DNA of 64,000 bases, from the NCBI GenBank assembly GCA_037447655.1, contig JBBHKE010001038.1, positions 287,565 through 351,564 of the forward strand. Reading direction: 5' to 3'. A program made the position numbers and the translations under genes. Below, in pieces: positions 36,236 through 48,454 of the stretch. This stretch comes from Zygnema cylindricum (taxonomy: Eukaryota; Streptophyta; Zygnematophyceae; Zygnematales; Zygnemataceae). The notes under the pieces were generated by a model. The model saw nothing but the letters and a program-made list of their open reading frames with translations. It searched no databases and was not told the DNA's origin. Numbering within the stretch: position 1 is the first letter of the stretch; each line of letters opens with the position of its first letter.

Positions 36236-38332
36236 ATGGAGAGAGAGAGAAACTCCAGCTCTCCCTCTCTGTTCCCCACACTTCTGAGCAATTCCTTAAC
36301 GGTAACTACCACCAATAGCAGTAGTAGCGATGCCTCTGAGCCTCTCCTTGGTCGCAATTCTGTCTCTCCTGCTGCTCAGACAGCCGGCAGTGGCAGTCCA
36401 GGTGGCAGGAATCCCCTGCCACGTGGCAGTAGAGGATTGGAAGCAGCTCGGTACTTGAGGCGAGCGAGCAGTCGGCGTTTTATGAGGGAGCAGTCGGTGC
36501 TGGTGCGGGAGACAGCTGCGGAGCAGGTAAGGGAGGGGGAGGGGGGGAAGGGAGATGGAGAGGGAGAGGCAGGAGCAGCGCTGTTGGTGAGGAGACGCTG
36601 CAGGTGAGCTGTGAGGAGGGAGGGAGAGACGGGAGGGAGAGGGAGTGGGGAATGGAGAGGGGGAGGAAGGTGGAGAGAGAGGAAGGGTAGGAGATGAGGG
36701 AGGAGATGGGGTAGGAGATGGAGGGAGAGGGGAGATGGGGGTGGGAGAGGAGGAGAGGGTGGGAGGGGGGAGGGGCACGCAAGCGTTTATTGGGAAGAAT
36801 AGGGTTTGAACGTGTTTTACTTGTATGCTTGTTTTAGTTTTTTCACCTTCTGCTTCTACGTCTTTTCGAGAGGGTTTATTTTGTTGTTTATGTCTGTTTA
36901 AGTTTATGTTTCGATTTCTTTTTTATCGGTTCCAGTTTCAGTTGGAATTTCTTCTTTTAATGTGTTTGTGTAGTTTGAAACTATATTGGGATGCCCATTT
37001 TGGTTCGATATCCTACTATATGTGACCAATTCTTGTTTTAATTTTTGTCCTCAACTTTCTGCCCTTGACTTTTTGTCATTATATGTAACTTCTGACAGGA
37101 ATTTCGCTTGGTATTCACTCAGTCCTCTTCTCTCTTCTTTGCTGAAAGGAGAGAAAAGAGGGTTATTTTTTGGGATTACTCATCTCCTATCTGTTCTCCT
37201 CCATTTTCTGAAAGCTGTTGAGTTTTTGAGTTTTTGACTTTTTTGAATTTTTGAGTTTTGGGGGATTTTGCAGTTGGAGGAACGACAAAGTGATTGGGCG
37301 TATTCTCGTCCCGTAGTGGTCCTTGACCTTATATGGAATCTTGCCTTTGTTACTGTGGCAGTTGTGGTTCTCCTTTTGAGCAAAAAAGAGAAACCTCTTG
37401 CCCATCTTAGGGTTTGGGTAGTGGGATATGCAATTCAATGTATAGTTCACATGATTTGTGTGTGGTCGGAATATAAAAGACGAAGGGAACAGAACAATAT
37501 AGGAGGAGGAGAATCTCAAGCTGGTTTGTCTCAGCCCTCGGAAATAGGGAGTTTGAGTAATAGAGAAAGCAGCAGGGAAGGAGGAGGAGTAACAGACAGT
37601 GACGAAGAGAGCGCGGAGGAAGAGATAGTTCGACCAGAAGGTGCTAGGTAAGAACAGACTTTGGTTTTATTATTATTTTTTGAGCGTATTCGGTTTTTTT
37701 GTATGGACTTAGGTTTAATGGTGACTGTTTCTAGGTGGAATGTTTTCTTTTCCAATTTTTTTCCTCTTGTTTTCTGTAGTTTTCCCTGTGTATGTTAACT
37801 GTTAGGGACTTCCTTGGCGAAGGTTGACACAATTTTTTTGTTGAGTTTTTTTTATTTCTTCATCTTCCCTTAACTATTGATTCTGTTTTTTCCCTTTATT
37901 TTTTCTCTCTCGCTCTTTCTCTTTGCTTTTTGGCAGTGTGGCGAAGCGACTGGAGTCTTTGAACACAATGTTTTCTTTCATTTGGTGGATTTTTGGTTTC
38001 TGGTTTATTTTGTCCAATATTGACAATGGGTTCCAAGCGGCTCCTTTGCTGTCATGGTATGTCATTTTTTATTTTTATTTTTATGTTTTACTAAAGCATT
38101 TTTTCGTCCGGAAGGGGCAGAAACCTGTTTTCAATGGATCACAAAAATAGTTTTCCCTCATGTTAGTTTTCTCACAGAAACTAGGACTGGTCTACTTAGT
38201 TTCTGTGGTTAGTTTTTTCACACTATGATCGGTTTACATTAGGTGTGAAAGCATCAGAAAGTATACTATATCGTAACAAAACGAGCAGTCAGGGCTGAGT
38301 GTTAGGGAACATATAGTTTTTCAGTACACACA

Positions 38333-38377
<45 letters not shown>

Positions 38378-41300
38378 GATCTTATTTAACCTATTGGTTA
38401 AAGATGGGCCTATCCAGTTAAAAGTCAAAGAGATTCAAATACAGCTTTCCAGTTTTCTTTAATGTTATTGGTTATCCCCTTAGGTTCATGGCGAAAGAGC
38501 ATAATTGGGAAGGCGAATGTCTCCTGTTATGAAAATCACTCTGATATGGAGTAACGGGGAAGGGCTTTTCTATTTTTTCTTTAAAGTCTGTTTCCTTAAG
38601 AGAATTTTGGATGTCTGCAATTAGTGGTGTATTTAGAGCTTGTTTTTATTAACCAGTCTAAATGTTATTTATTGTATGCAACTGAAGCTTTTATAAAATT
38701 ATAGCCAGCTGAAAAAAATACACCTTAGGTCAAAGGGTGGTGAAAGGACTAGAATAGATAGACTAGCCCCTGCCAAGCTCTTGACAGCATCCATTTTTTA
38801 TTTTCGGGGAAACTATATTGATGATATTGAGCAATCCATTTTGATTTTCAGAGAAAACTATATTATTGATATTGATGAAATCCAGTTTTTGATTTTCCGA
38901 GGTAACTATTCTGGTGAAATTGATCAATCCTTGTGTTCATTAGCCACTTTTACAAGTGTTACAAGGATCAGCCTTGATTGGTGTAAACTGGTTCAGCTGA
39001 GAATAGTGACAAAAGTTTGTAAATGGAAGGTTCTAGGTTTTTAATCAAGGCAAGAACAAGGCTGCATTGAGTATCATTGATCAGTAAATAGAATAAAGAA
39101 ACAGGGTGAAGGAAACTGATTTGCCATCACATTTTAGAGATTGGGAAATATTGCTGTCGATGGGTCCTCTAACAGCTGAATGAAAACAAGGGATCTGCGT
39201 ATTGACTGTACTGGCCATTCATTGATTTATGGACACAGTCATTCATAGGTTATCAGAATGTTTTCATCGCATTTTCCATTTTAATGGCTGGATGATGCTT
39301 TTGGTCTGCCAAGACATGTATCTGTTGAATATTCAACTTGTCGGTTTTCTTCTATTCCCGACTGCATTTATCCCAATTACGTGTTTGTCACTAATTTTGG
39401 CCCTTGACCTATTTTTTTTTTCTCAATACAAATTCTTTAAACGGTTCAAAAGGAGCCACGTTATTCGGAACTGAATTAGAATCAATGGCACTAATGTAAA
39501 CCTCACTTTAACAGTTTCTTTACTCTAGTAGCAATTTTTTTTTGCTCTAGTCGCGAGTTTCTATACTCTAGTAGCGAAACTCTTTACTCTAGTAGCAATT
39601 CATGGTGTATTTCAAAACCGCTTTTGGCTACACATTATTTCATAGGCACTGTGATTTATATTGACAAGTTATTCAGCATATTCACGATGCCATTCTATTT
39701 TTCTTCGCGAATGGAACTCCCAAATTAATCGCAGCCAGACTTTTTCTGTTTTAAAAAGTTTTTAGGTTAAAGCAATAATGCAGTAGTGTGGTCCAGATTA
39801 TTAAACCTCATAGAAAAAAGTGATACTTCATTAGACTTGTAGTGCCAGATTGGTCCAGCCTGGGAACAAAGATTGGTTTCAGAGCTGGTCATTTCCTTAG
39901 AAGTACAGAAAAGTTGTCCTTATTATGCCTGTATTTCGTCCAGGTTTTTTTGAATTGTATTCTGGCAATATTTACTGGCTATACGAAAGTAATTTTCTGC
40001 CCTCTAGTGAATTGCGACTATGGATACTGGGGTTTTTTAGACTGGTGAAGGTTAAGCTTAAATGACAACAGAAGATAGGATTGATTGAGATATTTTCTGA
40101 GATCAGTGAAGATAGATTTTTTTTTGGATCACATGAATATTCAATTGACATGTCATTGCATTCACATATGTCCTGGGGAAGTAAAAGGCGACACTCCAAA
40201 GTAAAAATTGTCATTCCAGTTCTTTTTTCTTTTTTTTTGGTTTTTTTTTTTTCCTGCCATTCTGGCACCCATTTCAATTTTTAGCACGCCATCCTTTCTT
40301 GCGTCTGCTAATTCTCACTTTCTCTCGTCTGCTCTTATCTGACAAAAGGGTTTATGTTCTTGTGCTGTCTGGTGGCATATCTTATTTTCAGGCTCTGCAC
40401 CGTTTTTCTCGCCTTCGACGTCTTTTTTGTTGTTTTCTGCGTTGCTTTATTCTGTGTCATTGGAATCGCCGTCTGCTGTTGCCTTCCCTGCATCATAGCA
40501 ATCCTTTATGCCGTTGCTGATCAGGTAAATACAGCAGTAGCGAATACAGCATAAACTAATGGAGCATTAACAAATACATGGTGCTAGCTCATAATGTATG
40601 GTGTTAGCTCATACATTATTAACAAAACATAGTTTACATTGTTAACAAATACAGCAGCGGCGAATACAGCATTGATTAATTTCAGTCGTGACCACAATTT
40701 GGTGTGCAGGTAAATATGTGTGACATTTGGGTGGTAGGCCACAGCATTTGTGTGTATTTGCTGATCAGTTTTAAGGGTTTTTTTATCTTTTTTGTGAAAT
40801 ATGTTCAAGCTTGAATATGTCTTATTTATTGGGCCTTTGAGGAGTGTTATCTTCGAGCTAAACAGTATATGAGTCATAATAGATCCAGTATAATATATAT
40901 GCAGATAGGAGTCAGATGTTATGTTTTGGGCATTTAATCATTTATAAGCGATATGTATCCTCGGCAAATTGTTTCAGAATGCTGAGGAAGGCCAAGATTT
41001 TCTTGACGTAATGCTAGTAAAATCATTCTTGTCCTGTAGGTTAAACTTTCAAAAGTTTTATCAATATACTCTGGGCCGAGTTCTTAACGCGCTATCATAA
41101 AGGTTATGGAAACAGGAAATGAAAGAGAGGGCATACACTCCAAAAAAATTACAATTTTGGTTTTTAATTCACCATTTTTTTCTCAATTGAGTAGAATTTT
41201 TAGAAACATGGACCTCACCAATTTTTGAATGCGACTGTCAGGATTGCGGTTGAGTATATCACCAAACAGGAAATGTTGCTTGTGGCTTTAGAACTGCGTT

Positions 41301-42600
41301 ATATTTTAATTACCTCTGATCAAAGCAGGAATCTGTATTTTTTGTTGAAGTTGGAGAAATGCAGGAGAATTTCAGAGTTAATGGTGTAATGTTAGTTAGA
41401 ATCAACGTGGGTGTTCTTCTCATGATTTTGCAACGGATTATCCTGAAAACCTAAAAATGTTTTGTTTCTATCACTCCATTGCATATTATTCAAAAAAATA
41501 GAAACTGGCGTCCATATGCAGGAAGGAGCATCGGAAGATGACATCAAAGCTCTCCCGAAGTACAAATTTCGACAAGTGACAGGCGATGCTTGGGAGGCTG
41601 GAGTTGACGAGGATGGGAAACTTATAAGAAGAGGAGGAGTGATGTCTCTTGTGGGAGGGTCGAAGGATCAACAAGCTGATCGGAACTTGTCTGCTGAAGA
41701 TGCTGTAAGTTGTTTTCTTTCGATTTTTGTGAGCATAATAACCAATAAAATGTTTAGGAAGGGAGCTAAAACCTTATGATACAGTACATTGGGTGTAAAA
41801 TTTCATATGGACAGCAACTTTGCAGTGTTTGGTTATCAGTAGTTTGTGGGTTTATACGTCAATAAAATTTGATGTTGATGACAAGAGCATTAGTATGAAA
41901 AATTATCAAGGAAGATTGGCGAAGGTATGGGCTTCGAATTTGAAGGTCGAACTTCGAGATTTTTGACAGTAACTACAAAACGATAAAATCATAGACTCGC
42001 ATATTTTGGGAAAGCTCGTAGGCGGACGGCAAAAAATCTATGGAGTTCACCTTGCATTGTCGACCACAAGGCACATCACTTTTCGTATCTCTTTGGCACT
42101 GTCGTGCTGTACCCCACATACCGCTTTTGTACATATCTATATAGATCGATTATTGCCGGTCGTCGGTTTATTGGTGATAAATAGAATTTATGGTCACATG
42201 TCAGACAGGATGATTATTATCGGCTTATTGGACAGATTAATAAGTACGGATGTCCATATCACTGATGAATGGTTGTACAACCAAATACGATATAAAGCTC
42301 AAGTGTAGTGAGAACTGCAGGCTTAAGTATCATTGATTAACGTCAAGTTGTTTTTCTTTTGTTCCTGTCTTTGTTGAATTTTAGGAATGCTGTATTTGTC
42401 TGTCTCCGTACGATGACGGAACTGAACTTCGAGTCCTTCCCTGTCTTCACCATTTCCACTGTGCCTGTATCGACAAATGGTTAAGGACAAAGCCTACTTG
42501 CCCTCTCTGCAAATACGACATAGTCAATGGGAGGGAGACTCCAAACAATTCTACAACAGTTGAGTCTTCCACCGTAGAAACAGGAGATGAGAATGTGTAA
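36236..42600 (+). CDS. membrane RING-H2 E3 ubiquitin ligase (RIE1/At1g12760 type)
   Basis: Six exons (36236-36526, 37274-37647, 37937-38056, 40392-40524, 41522-41704, 42385-42600) join in frame to 438 residues, all GT-AG. The N-terminus is Ser-rich and cytosolic-looking, with [20 protein letters not shown]-like sequence at 78-97. Hydrophobic segments lie near 111-132, 142-161, 233-248 and 263-303, the last Cys-rich (VCCCLPC). An acidic Ser/Glu linker (about 175-220) separates pairs. The C-terminal RING-H2 is complete: C369, C372, C387, H389, H392, C395, C406, C409 with W399. Layout and the exon 2 block [18 protein letters not shown] match the plant RIE1-like family, which transfers ubiquitin from an E2 at an endomembrane. 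Membrane and substrate are not evident. Intron 3 (2.3 kb) holds a MITE scrap. Confidence 0.94.
36527..36780. repeat. GGGAGA-rich tract at the start of RING gene intron 1
   Basis: Directly after the GTAAGG donor the intron runs as irregular GGGAGA/GGAGGG repeats for about 250 bp. Its complement gives Ser/Pro-rich open frames on the minus strand that I treat as artefacts. Confidence 0.8.
38327..38378. repeat. (CA)n(CT)n(CA)n microsatellite in RING gene intron 3
   Basis: ACACACAC followed by a long CT run and another CA run, inside intron 3. Confidence 0.9.
39478..39610. mobile_element. MITE fragment in RING gene intron 3
   Basis: Repeated CTCTAGTAGC units and an ATTCATGGTGTA end match the right side of the CACCGCGAATCG family; no intact left terminus. 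Confidence 0.5.
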
Positions 42601-45600
42601 GGCGATGAGTTCTGACATATTTTTTTTCAGTTGAGTACCGATTGCCATTCCTTTTTTCTCAGAAAACTCTTTTTTAAAACCGAGTCTTTTTGTGGCTTGA
42701 CTTGAGCCACTTTCCTATCTTTTTGCTTCGAGTAGCGGCTGAGTTCTAATGAATAGGAAACTGAGAGTAGACATGTACGTGTTTGCAGTTAATGAGGAAT
42801 ACATAGTATTTCTTTTTGGGCTTATTATGTATATTGACCTGACGCTCTTGATGTAAAGAGAACTTTGCTAGTAGGGCTGTTGGGGTAAAATAGGGCTAGA
42901 ATTTTAAGAGTTATTACTTTGTGGAAAACATTGTTGTATGTTCAATTACTTTTATTGTGGAGGAAATGAGAACATGAATATGACGAGGGAAACAGAGTGA
43001 AATGTAAGATGACTCTGTACAGGGTCTGGAAAACAGAGAGAGGGAGAATGAGGGGGAAAACGCGTAAAACCCATAGATGGAGGGGTTTGAGTGTTGGGAA
43101 ACTCGCTTTATTGGTTAGGGACGAGGCAATAAAAATCTAATTACTGTTCAGTTCGGAAATCTGAAAAAATATTTTACCACTTTTCTACAACCCTATTACT
43201 TGCTAGGAGTCGACGAGCAGTGAACCGATATTTGAAAACCCAACAGTAGATTCAGGACGGCTCCTAGTTTTTAATATTTGAGTCTTTTTCTTAAAGTCTC
43301 TACATATAAATGGGTTTAGTTGTCCCTCTGTATTTTGATCCTTTGTATTATTCCAAGAACCTAAATGGAAATCAAATAGGCTTGTATGCCTCCAGTATCT
43401 CTCCGCTTTTTTTTGTCGAGCGGTGTATAATAGTTTTCAAATTGCGAGGTTGAAGTGGCAAATAGAATCTAGAAAAAGGAGTTATGAAAGTGAAAAAGTT
43501 GGGAATTTTGGTGGAGTTTATGCACACATTCAACTTGTTGTAGGTTTGCAAAATTTTGTCAACTTGGAATTGTTGTATTTTGAAGTGATTCTTCTCTATT
43601 GCGGCCTTAACAAGTCTGGATTTTCTAAGGCAGATTTTTTGATTGGTGTTTTCTTTGAATCAATGTCAATTAATGTTCAAGTTTGTGTTCATTATTCTGT
43701 TCATGTCCATGTTAATCTCCATTCCCATGTCTTAAAAAACTTTAGAAAAATTTAAAAAACCCTTTGTGCATGTCCATTTTCACATCCATGCCCATGTCTA
43801 ACTCGAGCAATGGGCGAAAGAGATGTTGCTCAATCTTTGTTTGATCGCATACAACATCAACATGTGTCATTGCAAGATCTCTTTCGGAAAAATTGTGCAA
43901 TGTTAATTACTGTTTAAAGGTTTTGAATCCGCCGTAAAGTTTGAGTGTTTCGAGTGACTGATTAATCATAATCGTCATCATCATCATGTTCGCACCACGA
44001 GGGAGGGAGTATACACTTATCGTGAGAGAAGTTGTAAAGGTACCCTTTAAGATAATATATGGGTTGCATTGTGTCACGTGAAAAAAAGCTATGAGTTTGA
44101 CTTTATTAAGAAAGCACGATGGTGAACCATATGAGGGCATGGGAGCTAAAAGCAAGAACGAAACTGAAACAGGTGGAATTAAATGGAAAGGGAAATCAGT
44201 GTGTACCATGAACAGGGTCAAGCCAACAAACGCGGGTGAAAGGAAAGGTAGAAGAATAGGAAATTTCGAAAGAAACAACATCATTGAACAGAAAAATACA
44301 TTGAAAGGAACAAGAAGCACAAAAAAAGCAACAAAATAGTGTACACGGCTCATAAATGACCAAACCAAATCTCGTTGAAATTGAAGAAATACTAAATGCA
44401 TCTCATTAAATTCCCCAGGCTAGGAGGAGAACATTGCGGGAATTCAGCGACACGCCGACAATCCATAACAACAATAGCAGATCGAAGGACGATAGAAGCT
44501 TGCAATAAAGCCGTAGATTAGCACTGATAATAAAATGATGGAGAGAAATGGGAAGGTTATTGAGAACCACCCTCTTGAAAAACTGCACATCGACGGCGGA
44601 AAATGAGACAAAATATAGGAGTAGGTGAAGAATTGTAAGTGGGTGGAGAATTCTAAGAGTGGGTGGAGAATTCTAGAGGTGGGTGGAGAAGTGGGGGTAA
44701 CAAACGATCTTAATACTAATTATCTAAAATAAAACATAACCTTGCAGGATAAATTAAAAAAGCACGATGGTAAACCATCTGAGTCTGGGGGTACAAAAGG
44801 GGTGGCATGACCAACACTGAAAAACAACAATAAAAAACAAAAAGAGCGACGAGAACACAAAAAAAAGGAAGCAACAACAAGGAAAATAAAAGCACCCTAA
44901 CTCGAAATGAAAAGCACGGCAACTCACAAAAACAAAACTACAAACCCCAACCCCAACCCTAACTCAATTAAATATCTACGAAAAACAACCCCGTAAGTCC
45001 CCCCAGCCCGGGGGAGCACATGTCACACCATATCTTTACATATAATATTTTGTTTTGGAAATTCGACAGGGATTGATTAGAAATGTGACAGTAACCAATC
45101 ATCTTGTAGATGTTGTTTGTCACATTAAATACCAGTGTCAGAAATTTTACCTCTTGACGTTGATAAATGTAAAATTTCCAGTTTAGCCAGTTAACTTGGT
45201 GTAAATGAATATTTGTATGCACGTGTCAACAGTTCATTGGCAAATAGATATACGATTCAATCCAAACTTGATTTCTCTATCTTTTTGTCATATGGCTAAT
45301 TTTGCCAGTAGATACATTTTCCCAATATATATTTTTTCCGTTTCGTCTGCTTCTCTCCGTATTTAGTATTTCAGCTTTGGCTTTGCCTTCCATTTTTTTT
45401 TTTCCCATGTACTCAGATGGTTTACCGTCGCGCTTTCTTAATAAAGCTTTTGAATCTTTAGAGAATATATTGTCTTGAAAACACGAAAAAAACTTTGATG
45501 GAAAATCATTTTTCAACCACCGTACAGAAATGGGAAAAAAAACGCAAAACCAAAGTCAAATATGAAAAAAAAACGAGGTCAAACAAACAAAATCCTGAGA

Positions 45601-45967
45601 GTATTACAAAGTTATTAATGTTTGTAAGACCATCGACTCTCAAATAGACGAGAAAAAGACAAATTCTCCGACATTAAGGTGAATTCGCAATGGACAAAAA
45701 CACACCTCGAACCCCTACTGAGAGGTCAGGTGTGTGCTTACCCACTCTAAATCAGGTATGCTACCACATTCTTAGGGTAAAAGACTTTATTGACATGGAT
45801 AGCGGTCTGTTTTAGAATCGTACAGAATAATAGCAACTTAGAAAAAGATTCAATTGGAAAATTTTGTTTGGAAAGAACTGTGCTCATTCGTCCATATAAC
45901 TTTTTCGACAAATGAAGATCTCTTCGTATCGATGGAGATTCACCCTTTTAAGGACACGTGTCAATGC
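42601..45967. repeat. intergenic; recurrent GATGGTAAACCATC motif and a 22-bp minisatellite
   Basis: An AAAGCACGATGGTGAACCAT-type block occurs on the plus strand near 44112 and 44758, and on the minus strand near 45440. It contains the palindrome GATGGTAAACCATC. Near 44637-44697 a GTGGGTGGAGAATTCTA unit is repeated about three times. No coding gene is recognised in the 3.3 kb downstream of the RING gene. Confidence 0.5.
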
Positions 45968-46182
45968 TACACCGCTCATCGTTATTAATGTTAATAACAC
46001 TAATTCAGCCCCGACTTTTTTTGGCCAAAATCCACAAAATAGAATTAACAACATTATGGATTAAGAACATTAAGGATGTGGACTACAATCTGCCACGTCT
46101 CTTTGCACTAATTTGGTATTATTATTTCTAATTTTGCATTAACACTAATAAATCTTTAACGTTACTAAAGATGACCGGTGTA
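45968..46182. mobile_element. 215-bp MITE, CACCGCGAATCG family
   Basis: Begins TACACCGCTCATCGTTATTA and ends ACTAAAGATGACCGGTGTA; termini are inverted with a few mismatches, bounded by TA. Confidence 0.75.
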
Positions 46183-46522
46183 GTACAGTCAACTCCATTA
46201 CCTTATCATTATGCTAAAAGTCGTATTGAAAAGGTGAATATTAGACAAATGAGGAACACTTACAGAAAGTAACCAAAGGATGGAGACGAATAAGAAACTC
46301 CCACTCTCGAAAGTAACTTTAGTATCGAGACACATTTGAACAAGTGGTTCATCAATTTGGAAAAGATATCAAATTCGTATAAATCGACTTTTCCGTGCTT
46401 GTCCCATAAGCCTGACCTAGCTCCCTAATGAACAATAAAGTGATGACTCGACAATAATATGTTTTGCTCTATTTTATTTTAATTGTACTAGAAACAAGAC
46501 GATCCCAACTCTACAAATGGGA

Positions 46523-46712
46523 TACACTGTGCATTACTATTAGCCTCAATGACACTATATCGGTTCCCTTACTGTCAATGATACCTATCATTTTTCATTG
46601 ACGCTTATTCTTTAAACGGTTTCAATCCAGCTACAACATTTGGAACTGAATTAGAATGTAAAACTAATATAAACCCGACACTAATAACTCCTTGACGCTA
46701 ATAATGATACAC
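46523..46712. mobile_element. degenerate MITE of the same family
   Basis: TACACTGTGCATTACTATTA at the left faces GCTAATAATGATACACAG at the right, about 190 bp apart; several mismatches from the family consensus. Confidence 0.5.
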
Positions 46713-48454
46713 AGGAGTTGATATATGAGTGCTTTATATCAACTTTGCATTCTTCCAAAATAAGTAATCATCAATATTAATATCGTCCAAGTGTGAGTTA
46801 CACAAAACCCGTCAGACCAAAGCTCAACCAGTTCAAGTATTTGTTTTCTGATCTCTCTTAAGCCTCTAAGTTTTCGAGTCTGATTGGGCTCTTTTTTAAC
46901 AAAATGATTTTTGGAATGAGATAAAACTCCAAAAAAATAAATTTCAAATAAATTATACGCTAATTCACACGAGACAGTGTATCTTTGAGATTCATAGCAG
47001 GACAACCAACATTCGCAAATCAACAAATTTCAGTATTCATATTTTTTATGAGGATATCTAGGCCAATACTACGGGACAAAAGACTAGAAACTTACAGCCT
47101 GGTTACACTATCAAAAATTACTCACCTGTTGTGTGTAATTCGTAATTAATCATAAACATCCCACGGTTTTTGGAGTAAATTGATGAACATAAACTCCCAA
47201 AGCTGTACAAATACTCACAAAACGCGAGTAGTTTTAGATAATGTAACCAGAATATTAAGTACAATCTATTTCGTACATCAAATTCCGTCGATTAGAAAGA
47301 AATGGTTTCCACAGACAAGATTAGATTAGAACAAACCTATAATCCCACAACAATGTACATTGGAGCCTTGAAATTTACAATTACCTGTTGAGAATTAAAT
47401 GAACATCCTAGGTTGTCAAATTTTGACCCGTCCTCTATGTTCCAATTCCAAAAGAAACACAAGAATCAATGTACCCGTGAATCACATATGCTACACAAAA
47501 AAAAATCAAAATAACAAAATTGATGTGCTGCATTCTGCTCTCACCTATAGATAAATCCATTAAACAATTAGGAAATCAAGTACAAAGTGTTAATACATTT
47601 GCCCTCGTTGAAAAAAAAAAAAATACCACCGTGCGGAGACTTCCTTGGAGGGAGCTAGTTTGGGTTGGAGGCTCCACAACACCTGATATTCAATGGAAAA
47701 GTCCACAAAAAATGACGAAAAAAGAAAAGACATGAGAAACAAAGCATCGCAGAAATCAACAAATGTCACAGTGACGGTGACATAATATCACGAGTTGTGG
47801 TGCAATAAGGTGGACTCTCGGCCATGCGTTGCTTTCACATGCATAAAATATGACGTGACATGTCAATGCATGAGATGTGACGTGACATCTCATGACATGA
47901 TATAAAATCCGTACCGTTTGTACTTTTTTCCAGAGCCACACGAGCATGGGGCGTTACGTGACGGCTGTTCCCCGGGAGCCCCAGTGAGAGCTCTGGAAGC
48001 CGAGGGATTCCATGAACTCCCCATCAGTTTTTCTATCTGTCACCATCCCAAAAAAAGAATGAAAATGACATTGATTAAAAAATTGATAAACACAACAATT
48101 GGCGTGTATGACGCCTAAGTTTTTAGTGCGGAAAATGTGGTCGTGCTGCGTGTCTTCATATGAATCATATGAAATACATACGATAGGATATGAGTTAAAA
48201 CAAATAAATTTCAAAATAAAAACATTAAATATGGCCAAATTTTGCTGCACTTTCGAACTATGCATGATATAACATAAGATTGAGTATTACAAAGTGATGA
48301 AAACTTGTTAACCAAAGTCGGTAGCATCTAGAAAATGCGGTACAATATCCCATAACAAAAAAAAAAACAAAACACATAATAAGCGTGACCTTTGCTTTGC
48401 AATAAGGTGTAGCCTCCGTGGATATACTAGGCCTTCATGTTCACAAAAACAATT
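46713..48454. other. intergenic, nothing recognised
   Basis: Short frames only. A GC-richer patch near 47930-48060 (CCGGGAGCCCCAGTGAGAGC) could be an untranslated exon but has no splice-supported frame. It includes the presumed 3' flank of the minus-strand gene at 48455. Confidence 0.4.

Noticed and set aside
36296-36782. Minus-strand Pro/Ser-rich frames of 160 and 100 codons
   Set aside because: They are antisense to exon 1 and the GGGAGA tract of the RING-H2 gene and show no start context or domain.
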